19,949 nucleotides of DNA from Limnoraphis robusta CS-951 (GCF_000972705.2 NZ_LATL02000267.1:1-19949); one strand, 5' to 3'. Shown: positions 7,170-15,395, counted from the stretch's first letter. Notes: a model not told the origin generated them from the sequence alone. A program made the numbers and translations.

Positions 7170-7398
7170 CACTAAGACACAAAGACAGGAAGATTCATTC
7201 TTGGTGTTCCTTGTGTCTTGGTGTTTTTTTCCTCAGCTTTTGGGAGTCTGGAGAAATTTACCACTAAGACACAAAGACAGGAAGATTCTTTCTTGCTGTT
7301 TTTTTCCTCAGCTTTTGGGAGTCTGGAGAAATTTACCACTAAGACACAAAGACAGGAAGATTCTTTCTTGGTGTTCCTTGTGTCTTGGTGTTTTTTTA
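7170..7398 (+). repeat. Three tandem copies of a hairpin repeat, with terminator-like T-runs
   Basis: Copies of CCACTAAGACACAAAGACAG begin at 7170, 7261 and 7336, giving unit lengths of 91 and 75 bases; the third runs to about 7398. In units 1 and 3 the left arm CACTAAGACACAA pairs with TTGTGTCTTGGTG (one T-G pair) to form a hairpin followed directly by seven T residues, which looks like an intrinsic terminator for rps1b. Unit 2 lacks the right arm but keeps the T-run. Units 1 and 2 are joined to the next by the same linker (CCTCAGCTTTTGGGAGTCTG then GAGAAATTTA). This stretch (7132-7444) holds no gene; the open frames through it are repeat artefacts. Confidence 0.75.
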
Positions 7399-7444
7399 TC
7401 TTGAGAATTGGGCTTGATTCTGTCTTCTGAATTGCTTATTTTAT

Positions 7445-8428
7445 ATGGTTTATGTGTTGGGTATTGATGGCGGGGGGACGAAAACGGTTTGTTTATTAAT
7501 GGATGAAACTGGAAATGTTCTCAGTCGTGGAAAATCTGGCTCATCCAATTATCAAACCATTGGGATTGATGCTACAAAAATAGCAATTCAAACCGCTATT
7601 AATAAAGCAATTTATAGTTTTTTAGATGACAAAAATTATAATAAGATTTTAATTCAAGGATTAGGAATTGGACTCGCTGGCGTTGGTCGTCAAGAGGATT
7701 TTAACGTTATTAATAACCTAGTTGAACAAGTAAAAATAAACTTAAAATCATCAATAAATTGGGAATTAACTGCAAATTCGACTAGGATTAAAAGTGATAG
7801 TATTATTGCTTTAGTTGGGGGTTTAGGTCATTCAGTTGGAATTGTTGTAATCGCTGGAACAGGTTCGCAAATATTCGGACAAAACAGCCAAGGAAAAACG
7901 AAACGGGTTGGGGGTTGGGGTTATCTATTAGGGGATGAAGGAAGCGGGTATTTTATCGCGATTTCGGGGTTAAAAGCCGCCTTAAAATCCCATGATGGGC
8001 GCTTAGGTTCAACTCAGTTAATCTCAGCCTTTAAACACCATTTAAACCTCACCAATATTGAATCTTTAATCGAAGTTGTGTATAGACGAGGATGGACGGT
8101 TCAACAAATCGCAAGTTTAGCTAAAATTGTTGATCAAGTTGCGAGAGATGGAGATGAAATCGCCAATCATATTATTAATACAGCGATAGAAGAATTAGTT
8201 TTTGCAACAAAAATAGCCATCCACAGTTTATTTGAACCCGATGAAACTGTCGAAATTGTCACTATCGGCGGAGTCTTTCAAGGAATGAACCATTTTCACT
8301 CAAAATACATTGAATCTTTAAACTGTGTCGCCCCGACTGCTAAGGTTATTTTACCGCGTTATGAACCAGCTTACGGGGCGGGATTATTAGCGTTAAATGG
8401 GTTGGGGTATTTTCCCGTTCAAAATTAA
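7445..8428 (+). CDS. BadF/BadG/BcrA-type ATPase family sugar kinase, N-acetylglucosamine-kinase-like
   Basis: The 327-residue product has the ASKHA (actin/hexokinase) kinase signatures: phosphate-1 loop DGGGTKTV (8-15), the central ALVGGLGHS (about 122-130), phosphate-2 loop VIAGTGSQ (135-142) and the family motif GGWGYLLGDEGSGYF (156-170). The adenosine loop VTIGGVFQGM is near residue 272. This arrangement is shared by eukaryotic and bacterial N-acetylglucosamine kinases, which phosphorylate GlcNAc (or MurNAc/glucosamine) salvaged from cell-wall turnover. The substrate is inferred from family resemblance only. The gene is tail to tail with the next one, only five bases apart. Base composition is more AT-rich than its left neighbours. 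Confidence 0.85.
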   Translation: MVYVLGIDGGGTKTVCLLMDETGNVLSRGKSGSSNYQTIGIDATKIAIQTAINKAIYSFLDDKNYNKILIQGLGIGLAGVGRQEDFNVINNLVEQVKINLKSSINWELTANSTRIKSDSIIALVGGLGHSVGIVVIAGTGSQIFGQNSQGKTKRVGGWGYLLGDEGSGYFIAISGLKAALKSHDGRLGSTQLISAFKHHLNLTNIESLIEVVYRRGWTVQQIASLAKIVDQVARDGDEIANHIINTAIEELVFATKIAIHSLFEPDETVEIVTIGGVFQGMNHFHSKYIESLNCVAPTAKVILPRYEPAYGAGLLALNGLGYFPVQN

Positions 8429-8433
8429 TTTGA

Positions 8434-8937
8434 TTAAATTAAACCCGCATCTCGCCGTTTCCAAAAATCATCTCTTGCAGCTTGTTCCGATTCTAACTTC
8501 TGTTTTCTGGCTTGTTTTAATTCTTCATTGTCTTCATTTAATCTCCGAATAATCGCTTGTTCATATTGGTAATATTTCATTCCTCGAACTGTTAAAATGG
8601 GTTGAACTGCTGAAATAGCAATCGCCCCCACTGCGGTATGAATTCTCTCTTGAGTTTGCCCGGAATATCGCTTTCCTGTTAAAATATACCAAGCGAACAT
8701 CTCACAGTTATTGCTGTAGATATTGTATTCACCAAACTTTTCTGAATATTCATCTAATCGTTGTTCTTGTTCGGGTGTTAAATCAAGAGGTTGACCTTGA
8801 AATTCAATTCCCTTTGGCCCCCAACCGATAGAATTTTCAAAGGTTCCGTCAGCAGAAATAAAGAAATGTCTGGCAATTCCTGCCGTTGTTGCAATGGGAA
8901 TACTATAAATTGAAGTGGTCATGTTAAAAAACAGCAT
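8434..8937 (-). CDS. LRAT/NlpC-P60-like protein with NC motif
   Basis: With the ATG at 8937 the product is 167 residues; an ATG at 8922 (MTTSIYSIP) is an alternative, and a TTG at 8955 extends the frame. The segment NIYSNNCEMFAWYILTGKRY contains an NCExFA motif typical of the lecithin:retinol acyltransferase (LRAT) branch of permuted NlpC/P60 papain-like enzymes, with Cys78 as the probable nucleophile. Upstream, IARHFFISADGTFENSIGWG offers His24 as the partner base. Family members form an acyl-thioester and act as acyltransferases or hydrolases on lipids or peptides. The C-terminal 35 residues are a charged helix (EDNEELKQARKQKLESEQAA). No signal peptide is evident. It is divergent from the P450 gene. 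Confidence 0.6.
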   Translation of the reverse strand: MLFFNMTTSIYSIPIATTAGIARHFFISADGTFENSIGWGPKGIEFQGQPLDLTPEQEQRLDEYSEKFGEYNIYSNNCEMFAWYILTGKRYSGQTQERIHTAVGAIAISAVQPILTVRGMKYYQYEQAIIRRLNEDNEELKQARKQKLESEQAARDDFWKRRDAGLI

Positions 8938-8984
8938 TTTTCTTGAATTTAACAAAATTCTATGGGTTCGTCCATACAGACTGT

Positions 8985-9050
8985 TAAAACACTGGTTAAA
9001 CCCAACTTCCTCAAGAACCCGGTTTCGTAGGAGTTATCGGGTTTTTCAAA
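8985..9050. repeat. Dispersed AACCCGG/CGGGTT repeat in the divergent intergenic region
   Basis: The segment with CCCAACTTCCTCAAGAACCC and then GGTTTCGTAGGAG resembles a palindromic repeat scattered in Planktothrix- and Microcystis-like genomes (from memory). AACCCG and CGGGTT form short arms around a 16-base spacer, followed by TTTTT. It occupies the promoter region shared by the LRAT-like and P450 genes. Confidence 0.35.
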
Positions 9051-9100
9051 CCTAACCAATTTGTTAAACTAACTTACAGTAGACTTGATACTCTAATAAT

Positions 9101-10426
9101 ATGACTATCTCACAAACAAAACCAACATTACCCGTTCCCCCTGGAACTTTTGGTTTACCGTTCATTGGAGAAACCCTTAGTTTTCTGCGAGATGCAGATT
9201 TTGTGAAAAAGCGACAGGAAAAATATGGGTCAGTCTTCAAAACAAATATATTAGGTCGCCCCACAATAATGATGATTGGAAGTGAAGCAAACCGCTTTAT
9301 TTTTACCAATGAAAAAAAATATTTTGAAAGTAATTGGCCGCCCAGTACAAAAACACTTTTAGGGCCAGCTGCTCTGTCAATTCAAACCGGAGATATTCAC
9401 AAATCTCGCCGCAAATTATTAGCCCAAGCCTTTCAACCGAGGGCGTTGGCGGGGTATGTTCCGACAATGGAAAAACTGACTCGCCGTTACTTGCAAAACT
9501 GGGAACAGCAGAAAACTTTTGCTTGGTATCCAGAGTTAAGAAAGTATACCTTTGATGTGGCGTGTAAGTTGTTTATCGGTGATGAAACTGCTTCCGAAAG
9601 TTCAATGGGAGACTGGTTTGAAACCTGGTGTCAGGGATTATTTACACTTCCCTTGCGTCTACCGGGAACGAAATTTAATCAAGCCATAAATTGTAGGACA
9701 AAATTATTGAATCAAATTGAAACGATTATTCGTCAACGTCAACAACAAACTGAACCCGGAGAAGATGCGTTAGGGCTATTACTACAAGCAAAAGATGATG
9801 ATGGAAAGAGTTTGAGTGTAGAAGAACTCAAAGACCAAATTTTAACATTATTATTTGCAGGACATGAAACTTTAACCTCTAGTATTACGGCTTTTTGTTT
9901 GCTTCTCGCCCAACATCCTGATGTTTTAGCCAAAGCCAAATTAGAACAACAGCAAATTCAACTAACAGAACCTATCACCTTTGAACAGTTAAAAGCAATG
10001 CAATATTTAGATCAAGTCATCAAAGAAGTATTGCGGTTTATTCCACCTGTGGGGGGAGCATTTAGAGAAGTTATAGAAACTTGTGAATTCAACGGTTTTA
10101 CCCTTCCGAAAGGTTGGTCTGTTCTTTATCAAGTGGGACGAACCCATCAAGATCAGACCCTTTACAATGAACCAGAAAATTTTGATCCGGATCGATTTTC
10201 TCCTGAAAAAACAGAAGAACAACCTTATGGTTATATTCCATTTGGGGGTGGAATGCGAGAATGTTTGGGGAAAGAATTTGCTAAATTAGAAATGAAAATA
10301 TTAGCCACAATGTTGTTGCGGGAATACGAGTGGGAATTGCTTCCGAATCAAGATTTAGAGATGACCGTTACACCGACTCCTCATCCTAAAGATGGGCTTT
10401 TAGTGAATTTTAAACGTTCACTCTAA
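9101..10426 (+). CDS. Cytochrome P450, CYP120-like
   Basis: The 441-residue protein shows all P450 landmarks: the proline-rich start LPVPPGTFGLPFIGE (about 10-24), I-helix AGHETLTSS (253-261) with the oxygen-activating acid/Thr pair, the K-helix ExxR (Glu309-Arg312 in KEVLR), FDPDRF (361-366) and the heme loop PFGGGMRECLG with Cys388 as iron ligand. Overall pattern and length match cyanobacterial CYP120, whose Synechocystis member binds and hydroxylates retinoic acid and which is related to animal CYP26. No transmembrane anchor is present, so it should be soluble and needs a separate ferredoxin/reductase. Substrate specificity is inferred. The neighbouring LRAT-like gene is intriguing because LRAT and CYP26 both handle retinoids in animals. 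Confidence 0.93.
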   Translation: MTISQTKPTLPVPPGTFGLPFIGETLSFLRDADFVKKRQEKYGSVFKTNILGRPTIMMIGSEANRFIFTNEKKYFESNWPPSTKTLLGPAALSIQTGDIHKSRRKLLAQAFQPRALAGYVPTMEKLTRRYLQNWEQQKTFAWYPELRKYTFDVACKLFIGDETASESSMGDWFETWCQGLFTLPLRLPGTKFNQAINCRTKLLNQIETIIRQRQQQTEPGEDALGLLLQAKDDDGKSLSVEELKDQILTLLFAGHETLTSSITAFCLLLAQHPDVLAKAKLEQQQIQLTEPITFEQLKAMQYLDQVIKEVLRFIPPVGGAFREVIETCEFNGFTLPKGWSVLYQVGRTHQDQTLYNEPENFDPDRFSPEKTEEQPYGYIPFGGGMRECLGKEFAKLEMKILATMLLREYEWELLPNQDLEMTVTPTPHPKDGLLVNFKRSL

Positions 10427-10508
10427 GTTAGATTAACCTCATTCTAACTGTCTCCTGAAAACCCATAGCCTCCTCTTTTTAGGGGGAGTATGAGAAACTG
10501 ATATCATG

Positions 10509-10620
10509 TCCGGTTAATCAATCATCCCAAGCGTAGGGGCGGGTTCTACGAGATTTTTACTACTACTGAGAGATTGAGATAAACCCGCCCCGCCCCCATA
10601 ACACGCATTAATCAACCGGA
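10509..10620. repeat. MITE-like palindromic element with GGGGCGGGTT ends
   Basis: Outer arms TCCGGTT (10509-10515) and AACCGGA (10614-10620) enclose an inner inverted repeat GTAGGGGCGGGTT (10533-10545) / AAACCCGCCCC (10581-10591). The core resembles the termini of elements at 13463-13720 and in the array starting at 19455, but the interior differs. It lies in the 289-bp gap between the P450 and the next gene; the rest of the gap holds nothing I recognise. Confidence 0.65.
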
Positions 10621-10715
10621 GATGACTGAGTTTTTGATAGGGGTTATCTTGATGTCAATTTTTGAGGTTAATCTAATTAATATGAGTTAAACTACAAGAT
10701 TAAGAAGTTGGTAAA

Positions 10716-11543
10716 ATGGGAGAAATTTTAGCAATTGGTAAAATATTGGCTGTTGATGAAGCGGGGTTTATTATCCGTGAAGCCAGTATCAACAAAATTA
10801 CTCCTGAATGGCGCTTACTGGTTGATCAGGTAATATTAGCCTATCAAAATTATTGGCATCATGCCATTGATAGTATTTATATCAGGGGTTCAGTCGCTGT
10901 CGGAAAAGCGATTTCGGGGGTTTCTGATCTTGACAGTTTTGCAGTTGTTAATACAGAAAAATCACAACTGGATGATTCTTGGTTTGACAGCTTTCAAGAA
11001 CAGCTAAAATTCCAGTATCCTTTTTGTACTGGGGTAGAATTAAAAGCGTTAGAATCTGACTGCTTGTTAAACCTGAATTTAGACAGTTATCACAACCTCA
11101 GAATGTTACTCAAAACTCAAGCGGCTTGTGTTTGGGGCGAAGATATTAGTTTACAGTTTCCCCCCTGTAAACCGGATATAAATGCTGTTAGTCATGCGTT
11201 TGATTTAGAACAAGATTTACAACGAGTAATAATCGATTTACAACAGTTAGATGAAACTCAATCTGGAACTGTAGAAAAAATCTGTCAATGGATCATGAAG
11301 CGAATGGTTCGATCTGGGTTTGAAATTGTTATGGAAACGGCTCAATGTTATACTCGGGATTTGTATCCTTGCTATGAACTATTTTCCCGTTATTTTCCTC
11401 AACAAAAATCTCAAATGTATCAAGCATTAACTTGGGCGATAAACCCCATTGATGAGCGAGTAAAAATTAGCGAATTTCTCAACAGTTTTGGAGGTTGGTT
11501 AGTGAGTGAGATTGATTTATGTTACCCGCCTTTAGATGGGTGA
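10716..11543 (+). CDS. Nucleotidyltransferase-fold protein of unknown function
   Basis: The 275-residue product has a pol-beta-type nucleotidyltransferase signature: IRGSVAVGKAISGVSDLDSF, with Gly58-Ser59 followed by Ser70-Asp71-Leu72-Asp73, i.e. G-S then D-x-D metal ligands, as in aminoglycoside nucleotidyltransferases and the MNT family. A second carboxylate could come from GVELKALE (about 106-113). The C-terminal 120 residues are helical (FDLEQDLQRVIIDLQQLDE, IMKRMVRSGFEIVMETAQCY), like the substrate-binding helices of adenylyltransferases of this class. The ligand is unknown; resistance, toxin-antitoxin or small-molecule adenylylation are all possible. No HEPN partner is adjacent. It is convergent with the ABC transporter gene. 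Confidence 0.7.
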   Translation: MGEILAIGKILAVDEAGFIIREASINKITPEWRLLVDQVILAYQNYWHHAIDSIYIRGSVAVGKAISGVSDLDSFAVVNTEKSQLDDSWFDSFQEQLKFQYPFCTGVELKALESDCLLNLNLDSYHNLRMLLKTQAACVWGEDISLQFPPCKPDINAVSHAFDLEQDLQRVIIDLQQLDETQSGTVEKICQWIMKRMVRSGFEIVMETAQCYTRDLYPCYELFSRYFPQQKSQMYQALTWAINPIDERVKISEFLNSFGGWLVSEIDLCYPPLDG

Positions 11544-11588
11544 TCAGGTAGTATCGACATTTTTTGTGCTTTAGCACAACAACAAAAT

Positions 11589-13409
11589 CTAACTTTGAAT
11601 ATGGGTTTGTTCTTGATAGAGACGACTGTAATATCCTTGTTGTAGAATTAAGTCTGAATGAGTTCCGCATTCAACAATTTTACCTTGATGTAAAACCGCA
11701 ATTTGATCGGCATTTTGGATCGTTGAAAGGCGGTGAGCAATAATAAAACGAGTACAAGATAAACGGTTGAAAGCTTGCTGAACTTGTTGTTCACTGAGAC
11801 TATCTAAGGCACTGGTGGCTTCATCTAATATCAAAATATCTGGTTTTTGTAATAACGCCCGAGCGATCGCTAACCGTTGTCGTTGTCCTCCCGAAAGCCG
11901 CACTCCGCGATCGCCAATTCGAGTCTCAAGCTGTTCAGGAAATTGACTGATAAATTCTTCCGCATAAGCCTGTTTTACCGCTTGCCAAATTTCTATTTCT
12001 GTTGCACAATTACAAGCATAAGTCAGATTATAACGAATAGTATGATTAAATAAAAAAACATCCTGACTCACCACTGCGATCGCTGAACGGAGGCTACTGA
12101 GATCATAGTTTCGTAAGTCTTCTCCATCTAGGGTAATCGATCCGCTATCAGGATCATAGAGACGACACAACAAATCTGCTAAAGTTGATTTTCCCGCACC
12201 AGAAGCTCCAACAACTGCTAATGTGCTACCTTGAGGAATTGAGAATTCAATATGAGTTAAAATCGGCTTAGTTTCAGGGGGTGAGTCCTTCTCTTTTTGT
12301 GATATTGTTGGATAGGAGAAACTGACTTGATTAAACCGAATCTCTTTTTTTAAAGGACTATAAACTAAACTGCCATTAACCATAAACGGTTTGTTGTCTC
12401 GTCGCATAAAATTCTGCACAATCTCAACACTCGAAGCGCGATGAGCAAGCCGTGAACGATAAGTATCGAGGGCTGATAATTGCGGTAAAAGCCGAAATAA
12501 TACCAAAATATAGGTTAAAATTAACGTCGCCCCTGTAGAAGTATTCAGCCCGAACAAAGGCACCACACAGACGAGCAATAATACCCCTAAAACACCGAGT
12601 AATTGTCCGAGAGGGGTAATGGCTTCTGTCATGGCTTGCGCCGCAAAATCAGCCGTTTCACAGTCTAGCATCAACTGTTGTAAACGAGTATATTCTCGCC
12701 GTTCGTTAGCCGTTGTTTTCACTAACCGAATACCCGATAATAATTCTAACAGGCTAACCGCATAATCTTTTGATAAATTTGAGACTTTTTTACCATAAAA
12801 TCGAGACTGAGCAATTGCTATTTGGTTAATTCGGACTACTCCGAGTAAAAAGATACCTGTTACCAGCGTTAACAGCCAGGATAACATGATCAAAATTCCT
12901 ACAAATACAGTGATTGTAATCGTAAGAATCGCAATTCTCAGCAAATTTCGCAGACAACTAACCGTGCGTTGGGTTTCGGTATCTACAATATGTTTAAGAT
13001 CGCCTAACTGTCGATCAGTGTAAAAAGCAATATCGACTGCTAATAATAGCTGAAGTTGTTCATCCCGTAAATGAGTCGTTAACCGTCTAGTTAGGTATCC
13101 AGACAGCAAAATATTCAGATAACTAACGCCACTTTGCAGAATAATTGCCCCAACTGCTACTGTAGTTAAAAGCGTTAAATGTAAGGAGGGTGGTAGATTT
13201 TCAAACCCAGTTAAAACCGGATATAAAATTGAGGGGAATTCTTCTGGGGAAAGTCGTAACCCGAGAAATTCCATCACCACAGGTACAACCAATGTTAACC
13301 CGATTCCGCCCAGAAGTCCATTGAGCAACCCCAACCCCAAACTCAAACCCATCCACAGTTGATAAGGACAGATAAAATTCCACAGTAATTCCCATTGTTT
13401 GCGGTTCAT
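11589..13409 (-). CDS. ABC exporter, fused permease and ATPase half-transporter
   Basis: The 606-residue protein has a type IV exporter layout: about six membrane helices in 1-320 (for example LSLGLGLLNGLLGGIGLTLV, ILTITITVFVGILIMLSWLL, LLGVLGVLLLVCVVPLF) followed by an ATPase domain. ATPase motifs are complete: Walker A GASGAGKST (401-409), Q-loop Gln449, signature LSGGQRQRLA (505-514), Walker B ILILDEATSALD (525-536) and H-loop His569. It should act as a homodimer in the cytoplasmic or outer-leaflet-facing membrane, exporting lipid, polysaccharide precursor or peptide; no C39 peptidase domain is present, so the substrate is open. It stands alone, with repeats upstream (13463-13720) separating it from the JmjC gene. 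Confidence 0.92.
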   Translation of the reverse strand: MNRKQWELLWNFICPYQLWMGLSLGLGLLNGLLGGIGLTLVVPVVMEFLGLRLSPEEFPSILYPVLTGFENLPPSLHLTLLTTVAVGAIILQSGVSYLNILLSGYLTRRLTTHLRDEQLQLLLAVDIAFYTDRQLGDLKHIVDTETQRTVSCLRNLLRIAILTITITVFVGILIMLSWLLTLVTGIFLLGVVRINQIAIAQSRFYGKKVSNLSKDYAVSLLELLSGIRLVKTTANERREYTRLQQLMLDCETADFAAQAMTEAITPLGQLLGVLGVLLLVCVVPLFGLNTSTGATLILTYILVLFRLLPQLSALDTYRSRLAHRASSVEIVQNFMRRDNKPFMVNGSLVYSPLKKEIRFNQVSFSYPTISQKEKDSPPETKPILTHIEFSIPQGSTLAVVGASGAGKSTLADLLCRLYDPDSGSITLDGEDLRNYDLSSLRSAIAVVSQDVFLFNHTIRYNLTYACNCATEIEIWQAVKQAYAEEFISQFPEQLETRIGDRGVRLSGGQRQRLAIARALLQKPDILILDEATSALDSLSEQQVQQAFNRLSCTRFIIAHRLSTIQNADQIAVLHQGKIVECGTHSDLILQQGYYSRLYQEQTHIQS

Positions 13410-13462
13410 GGTTATATGAAATACTGAAATTTGAGCGACAGATGATCGATAAAGAATACTAT

Positions 13463-13720
13463 AGGGGCGGGTTCAGAATAAATGTAGATTTCCCAAAAAC
13501 AATCTTAATAAACCCACCCCTCTGGCTTTCATCTGATTAAATTTTAGGCTGTTAAGGGGTTGAAGGGCGGGTTCATCTAAATTGTTGATCACAGACACAG
13601 ATCTGAGCGGAACCCGCCCCTCTGGCTTTCATCTGATTAAATTTTAGGCTGTTAACGAGTTGAAGGGCGGGTTCATCTAAATTGTTGATCACAGACACAG
13701 ATCTGAGCGGAACCCGCCCC
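13463..13720. repeat. GGGCGGGTT palindromic elements, including a 100-bp tandem duplication
   Basis: A first element (about 13463-13520) runs from ATAGGGGCGGGTTC to AAACCCACCCC. It is followed by two direct 100-bp units, 13521-13620 and 13621-13720, each starting TCTGGCTTTCATCTG and ending GGAACCCGCCCC. The two units differ at only two positions (GTTAAGGGGT against GTTAACGAGT). Each unit contains an inverted pair GGGCGGGTTC / GAACCCGCCC lacking only one G of exact spacing. This 366-bp gap upstream of the ABC gene and downstream of the JmjC gene contains no gene. Confidence 0.8.
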
Positions 13721-13775
13721 TACAAAAAACTGATTTTATTTTCCTTTGCGATTGGATTATTTTTAAGATTTCATA

Positions 13776-14936
13776 TTATAATTTAGGTGGATCGACTAGG
13801 AGAACGCCAGATTTAATTAATTCTGTGATCATTGGGCAAATATCAGCTTCCCAATCAAACTCCGGTAACCAGTTACAAAGGTCTATACCAGAAAACTTTG
13901 TGCTTTGAAATAGACGTTCGAGAACTTCTCGGCTAATTCCTTTGAGGGTAATGCGTTTATTAGCAGTACAAATTTCAATTCGATCTTCAGATAAATTCGT
14001 AATTTTGACAGGTTGGGGAGGGCGATAAAAGTGAGTTTGTTGTCCTTCAGGAAATAGATGAAACCCAACTTGTGCAGGAAAACCAAATTGAGTCGAGGGT
14101 TGTCCCTGCATAAATTGTTCATCGAGATAGCGATCAATTAACTCATCCGTTTGTAACTGTTGAACCCATTCTTTGAATAAATCACGAAGTTGTTGATGAC
14201 AAGCTTGACGATGAGTTGAAGTTAACAGAGGTAAACTTTTGCGCCAAAGAGGATTTTGCTGGAGTTCTTCCGTCAACCATTCAGCAAAGTCTATTCCCGT
14301 TTGACAGTCTACTCCTAATGTTAAATGGAGAGAAGGTTGATCAACTGCGATCGCATAATGCCAATGTCCACGCGGAATATATAATAAATCCCCCGGTTTT
14401 AACACCTGATCAACATAAGGTTCGGTTGTTGGAGGATCGAATAAACTTGAACGATGTTTGGAGAGGGGAAACTCAAAAGTTGAGGAAAATACCCGCCAAT
14501 GTTTGTGACCTGAAATTTGCAGAATAAAGACTTCATGGGCATCATAATGACAAGCAAAGCCTTGATGTCCCGGAAAAGAACAATAAGCATTAACTTGAGT
14601 TCGATGTCCGAGTTCCTTGCGTAAATTAGCGGAAAATTCAGCAATAGCCGGGAGTCGAGTATGCAAACAATCTACAATTAAAGTCGCGCCTTCTTGACAC
14701 TGTTTGATCAGGTCATCACCAGCATTTTCGGGTAAGGTTTGACCGCCTTTCGCTAACCGAATTTCGGGATAAATGAGATGATGAAAATTGAGTAGAGTAT
14801 TGAGATCTTGCCAGGAAAATAGGTGACTGAATTTGTGAGGGTGGCTGGCGGGGATGATCACGGCTTGTTTCAGCCAATAGTTTTGCAGAAAAGACTCCCC
14901 AGAATGAGGAGCCAAAAGAGTAGCAAAGGTTTGCAT
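13776..14936 (-). CDS. JmjC/cupin (Cupin_4) 2-oxoglutarate-Fe(II) oxygenase
   Basis: The 386-residue protein resembles ribosomal-oxygenase type JmjC proteins (YcfD/RoxA, MINA53, NO66). The iron triad is visible: His130 and Asp132 in ACHYDAHEVFILQISGHKHW, and His193 in YIPRGHWHYA (His191 is also close). The PGDLLYIPRGxxHxA strand is highly characteristic. The C-terminal part (about 320-380) with helices such as REVLERLFQS and an ITELIKSGVLLV strand resembles the winged helix that follows dimerisation regions in this family. Known members hydroxylate Arg or His in ribosomal proteins; some bacterial relatives modify peptides. It starts 5 bases after the end of the OB-fold gene on the same strand, so they are almost certainly co-transcribed. 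The substrate is inference. Confidence 0.85.
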   Translation of the reverse strand: MQTFATLLAPHSGESFLQNYWLKQAVIIPASHPHKFSHLFSWQDLNTLLNFHHLIYPEIRLAKGGQTLPENAGDDLIKQCQEGATLIVDCLHTRLPAIAEFSANLRKELGHRTQVNAYCSFPGHQGFACHYDAHEVFILQISGHKHWRVFSSTFEFPLSKHRSSLFDPPTTEPYVDQVLKPGDLLYIPRGHWHYAIAVDQPSLHLTLGVDCQTGIDFAEWLTEELQQNPLWRKSLPLLTSTHRQACHQQLRDLFKEWVQQLQTDELIDRYLDEQFMQGQPSTQFGFPAQVGFHLFPEGQQTHFYRPPQPVKITNLSEDRIEICTANKRITLKGISREVLERLFQSTKFSGIDLCNWLPEFDWEADICPMITELIKSGVLLVDPPKL

Positions 14937-14941
14937 GAGGA

Positions 14942-15364
14942 CTATCTGGAAACGCTATTAATCGGTGGAAAATCCCCTTGACGATTGGCTCGACGCTCTG
15001 GGCCACCCGCCCAAGGAGGAGGGCCAGAAGCCGGACGAATATTCAGTACCGTTCCGTCTTGGCGAGTGATCGTAAAAGCGTCGAAGTCATTATCGTCGTA
15101 TTCTCCGACTACTGTGACCGCCTCTCCTTGATTAATCTGAATTTGATGATACCAGGGCGGGCCAGTTTCTACGAGAATTTGTCCCGTACCATCATCAATC
15201 ACAAATTTATTGCCAAAGACGGCGGTAACGACTCCAGAAATGGTTAAACCTTGGGTTTGTTGGATCTCTCGAATGGGGACTTGGGCAAAGCTAGGCTTGA
15301 TGGGGGTGATCAGGCTTGTGAGAACGAGAGCTAAGGCGGTTGCGAGTTTTAAATGAAGTTTCAT
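14942..15364 (-). CDS. Secreted bacterial OB-fold protein
   Basis: The 140-residue product starts with a signal peptide (KLATALALVLTSLITPI, cleavage predicted after PSFA at about residue 27). A single OB-fold follows: GLTISGVVTAVFGNKFVIDD, GTGQILVETGPPWYHQIQIN, EAVTVVGEYDDNDFDAFTIT. It ends in a Pro/Gly/Arg-rich tail (GPPPWAGGPERRAN). This resembles BOF-type periplasmic OB-fold proteins (YgiW/YdeI group), whose members bind cations or small ligands and respond to stress; the specific role is unknown. It is the middle gene of a close minus-strand trio, 31 bases downstream of the 70-residue peptide gene and 5 bases upstream of the JmjC gene. Confidence 0.8.
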   Translation of the reverse strand: MKLHLKLATALALVLTSLITPIKPSFAQVPIREIQQTQGLTISGVVTAVFGNKFVIDDGTGQILVETGPPWYHQIQINQGEAVTVVGEYDDNDFDAFTITRQDGTVLNIRPASGPPPWAGGPERRANRQGDFPPINSVSR

Positions 15365-15395
15365 GGTAGATGCTTTATATTATTTGCGATGGGTT

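Noticed and set aside
7170..7398. Spaced direct repeats resembling a CRISPR array
   Set aside because: Only three units, of unequal length, with identical linkers and no unique spacers; no cas genes are present. The same reasoning excludes the 174-bp array at the right end.
7156..7430. Overlapping plus-strand open frames of 70-82 codons with repeated peptide segments
   Set aside because: They translate the tandem hairpin repeats at 7170-7398 in different frames; the repeated peptide is a by-product of the DNA repeat and has no protein-like start.
10460..10500. Possible terminator CTCCTC-TTTTTA-GGGGAG after the P450 gene
   Set aside because: A weak stem can be drawn, but no T-run follows it, so I do not list it as a terminator.
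14216..14527. Plus-strand open frame of 103 codons inside the JmjC gene
   Set aside because: It lies wholly antisense to a gene with a complete iron triad and has no family resemblance.
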